This document shows, one piece after another, positions 62,111-64,000 of a stretch of 64,000 nt of DNA. This DNA comes from Streptomyces sp. NBC_00525. Lineage in GTDB: Bacteria > Actinomycetota > Actinomycetes > Streptomycetales > Streptomycetaceae. Position 1 is the first letter of the stretch. Each line of letters opens with the position of its first letter. The translations under genes were made by a program, and so were the position numbers. The stretch lies in assembly GCF_036346595.1 (NCBI RefSeq), contig NZ_CP107834.1, positions 1,674,001 to 1,738,000 of the forward strand. Direction: 5' to 3'. The notes below the pieces were generated by a model. The model searched no databases. It was not told the DNA's origin and was given only the letters and a program-made list of their open reading frames with translations.

Positions 62111-63142
62111 ATGTCGAAGATCAAGCCCAGCAAGGGCGCTCCGTACGCGCGGATCATGGGCGTCGGCGGCTACCGCCCGACCCGGGTGGTGCCCAACGAG
62201 GTCATCCTGGAGACGATCGACTCGTCCGACGAGTGGATTCGCTCCCGGTCCGGCATCGCGACCCGGCACTGGGCCTCCGAGGAGGAGACCGTGTCGGCGA
62301 TGTCCGTCGAGGCGGCCGGCAAGGCCGTCGCGGACGCCGGGATCACCCCGGAGCAGATCGGCGCGGTGATCGTCTCCACCGTCTCGCACTTCAAGCAGAC
62401 CCCGGCCATCGCGACCGAGATCGCCCACAAGGTCGGCGCCGGCAAGCCCGCCGCCTTCGACATCTCGGCCGGCTGCGCGGGCTTCGGCTACGGGCTGACC
62501 CTGGCCAAGGGCATGATCGTCGAGGGCTCGGCGGAGTACGTCCTCGTCATCGGCGTGGAGCGGCTGAGCGACCTCACCGACCTCACCGACCGGGCGACGG
62601 CGTTCCTGTTCGGCGACGGCGCGGGCGCGGTCATCGTCGGCCCGTCCCAGGTGCCCGCCATAGGCCCGACCGTCTGGGGTTCCGAGGGCGACAAGTCCGA
62701 GACGATCAAGCAGACCGTGGCGTGGAACGACTTCCAGGTCGGCGACGTCACGAAGCTGCCCCTCAACGACCGCGGCGAGATCAAGTTCCCGGCCATCACG
62801 CAGGAGGGCCAGGCGGTGTTCCGCTGGGCCGTCTTCGAGATGGCGAAGGTCGCCCAGCAGGCGCTGGACGCGGCCGGGATCGCTCCCGAGGACCTGGACG
62901 TCTTCATCCCGCACCAGGCCAACATGCGGATCATCGACTCGATGGTGAAGACGCTCAAGCTGCCGGAGAGCGTCACGGTCGCCCGCGACGTGGAGACCAC
63001 CGGCAACACCTCCGCCGCTTCGATTCCGCTCGCGATGGAGCGGCTCCTGGCGACCGGCCAGGCCAAGAGCGGCGACACCGCGCTCGTCATCGGCTTCGGG
63101 GCGGGTCTCGTCTACGCCGCGACGGTCGTTACTCTCCCCTAG
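62111..63142 (+). CDS. fabH: 3-oxoacyl-ACP synthase III (FabH)
   Basis: A 343-residue KAS III starting fatty-acid synthesis by joining acyl-CoA starters to malonyl-ACP. Active-site Cys in SAGCAGFGYGL, His in FIPHQANMRIID and Asn in TGNTSAASIPLA complete the C-H-N triad. Streptomyces FabH uses branched starters. ATG 62111 follows AAGGAGC at 8 nt; the longer ATG frame at 62087 is rejected. Confidence 0.95.
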   Translation: MSKIKPSKGAPYARIMGVGGYRPTRVVPNEVILETIDSSDEWIRSRSGIATRHWASEEETVSAMSVEAAGKAVADAGITPEQIGAVIVSTVSHFKQTPAIATEIAHKVGAGKPAAFDISAGCAGFGYGLTLAKGMIVEGSAEYVLVIGVERLSDLTDLTDRATAFLFGDGAGAVIVGPSQVPAIGPTVWGSEGDKSETIKQTVAWNDFQVGDVTKLPLNDRGEIKFPAITQEGQAVFRWAVFEMAKVAQQALDAAGIAPEDLDVFIPHQANMRIIDSMVKTLKLPESVTVARDVETTGNTSAASIPLAMERLLATGQAKSGDTALVIGFGAGLVYAATVVTLP

Positions 63143-63204
63143 GCACACCGGGCCATTCGCCCGGACGCCCGAACCCAGCAGAAACACATCGAAGGAGCGC
63201 CGCC

Positions 63205-63453
63205 ATGGCCGCCACGCAGGAAGAGATCGTCAAGGGTCTCGCCGACATCGTCAACGAGATCGCCGGTATCCCGGCCGAGGACGTCAAGCTGGAGAAGTCC
63301 TTCACGGACGACCTCGACGTCGACTCGCTGTCCATGGTCGAGGTCGTCGTCGCCGCCGAGGAGCGCTTCGACGTGAAGATTCCCGACGAGGACGTCAAGA
63401 ACCTCAAGACCGTCGGCGACGCCGCGGACTACATCCTCAAGCACCAGGACTGA
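63205..63453 (+). CDS. acpP: Acyl carrier protein
   Basis: An 82-residue ACP with the phosphopantetheine-attachment site DLDVDSLSMVEVV (Ser in DSL), four-helix layout and acidic surface typical of fatty-acid ACPs. It carries growing acyl chains among FabD, FabH and FabF. ATG follows GAAGGAGCGC. Located in the fas operon between fabH and fabF. Confidence 0.97.
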   Translation: MAATQEEIVKGLADIVNEIAGIPAEDVKLEKSFTDDLDVDSLSMVEVVVAAEERFDVKIPDEDVKNLKTVGDAADYILKHQD

Positions 63454-63529
63454 TCAGCCGGTTCGTGTCTCGCCACCCGGCGGTGACGCCGCTGATTCAC
63501 GACCCCCTACACGTGGAGAAGATTTTCCA

Positions 63530-64000
63530 GTGAACTCGACCAATCGCACCGTGGTCGTCACCGGTATCGGCGCAACCACTCCGCTGGGTGGCGATTCCGC
63601 ATCGACCTGGGAGGGCCTGATGGCGGGCCGTTCCGGCGTCAAGCCCCTCGAGGGCGAACGTTTCGCCGAACTGCCCGTCCGGATCGCGGCCCTGGCGGCC
63701 GTCGATCCCGCCGACGTCCTGCCCCGCCCGCTCGCCCGCCGGCTGGACCGCTCGGCGCAGTTCGCGCTGATCGCGGCCCGCGAGGCGTGGGCGGACGCGG
63801 GTTTCACCGGCAAGGCCGGTGAGGACGAAACGATCCAGCCCGAGCGGCTGGGTTCGGTCATCGCCTCCGGCATCGGCGGTGTGATCACCCTGCTCGACCA
63901 GTACGACGTGCTGAAGGAGAAGGGCGTACGCCGCGTCTCCCCGCACACCGTGCCCATGCTCATGCCCAACGGCCCGGCCGCGAATGTGGGTATCGAGGTG
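63530..64000 (+). CDS. fabF: 3-oxoacyl-ACP synthase II (FabF), partial at window end
   Basis: The first 157 codons of FabF: VVVTGIGATTPLGGDSASTW, then LPRPLARRLDRSAQFALIAA and the SGIGGVITLLDQYDVL, VSPHTVPMLMPNGPAANVGIE segment that leads to the active-site Cys, which lies beyond the edge. It elongates acyl-ACP chains. GTG 63530 lies downstream of GGAGAAG. Confidence 0.93.
   Translation, partial: MNSTNRTVVVTGIGATTPLGGDSASTWEGLMAGRSGVKPLEGERFAELPVRIAALAAVDPADVLPRPLARRLDRSAQFALIAAREAWADAGFTGKAGEDETIQPERLGSVIASGIGGVITLLDQYDVLKEKGVRRVSPHTVPMLMPNGPAANVGIEV

Overview
The window is very GC-rich actinobacterial chromosome. Many GTG starts, 4-bp ATGA/GTGA stop-start overlaps and gene content (gas vesicle, TerD and fasR-fabD-fabH-acpP-fabF clusters) point to Streptomyces. 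From about 5.3 kb onward the gene types and order recall the S. coelicolor core region around SCO2318 to SCO2390. This is recognition from memory, not a computed alignment. Nearly all of it looks chromosomal. Only the stretch around 27.9-30.3 kb, next to a tRNA-Val gene, looks accessory.

Layout: (1) 1-5145, minus strand: gas-vesicle operon gvpO-A-F-G-Y-Z-J-L-S-K, with gvpK cut by the window edge. (2) 5345-11274, plus strand: a cobalamin riboswitch, two surface proteins (an alpha-toroid protein and an SCO2322-type protein) and a complete ECF transporter (T, fused double ATPase, S), all translationally coupled; probably cobalamin/corrinoid uptake. (3) 11.3-27.5 kb: envelope and housekeeping genes, including a secreted transglycosylase behind a long leader, an AEC permease, a GT87-PAP2 fusion, DUF2330, GNAT, an MFS pump fused to a MarR-like domain, a peptidoglycan-binding protein, HAD, a secreted HNH nuclease, DoxX, DedA, DUF2277, a DUF7144 gene broken by a stop codon, PadR plus membrane partner, and a methyltransferase. 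(4) 27.6-30.3 kb: a small island with a zinc-ribbon protein, a DUF4240 gene overlapping a kinase-like gene, a decayed copy of the 3' half of tRNA-Val, a 58-residue Cys/His protein, and intact tRNA-Val(UAC). (5) 30.4-33.7 kb: DUF4097 lipoprotein, coiled-coil membrane protein, FmdB-type ribbon, O-methyltransferase.

(6) 33.8-42.8 kb: a Ter stress system combining a putative nucleoside-like metabolite pathway (HAD phosphatase, phosphoribosyltransferase-StiP fusion, HpcH/CitE-type lyase) with TerD-type proteins (three TerD plus one TerA-like) and a TerC/DUF475 membrane protein. (7) 42.9-47.3 kb: peroxiredoxin, DUF3052, pyruvate dehydrogenase E1. (8) 47.4-59.8 kb: I36 inhibitor-like secreted protein, MFS pump divergent from TetR, a two-component system and a DUF4429 gene flanked by two DUF1023 hydrolase paralogues, a MerR-aldo/keto reductase pair with a textbook operator, a serine hydrolase, GNAT and pirin. 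(9) 59.9 kb to the end: fatty-acid synthesis genes fasR, fabD, fabH, acpP and the start of fabF.

Most likely to repay study: the riboswitch-controlled surface capture plus ECF operon, the Ter metabolite cluster with its large fusion enzyme, the nonsense-split DUF7144 gene, the tRNA-Val scar and the 20-bp repeat that carries a start codon and ribosome-binding site. Function calls rest on reading protein motifs; no database search was run.
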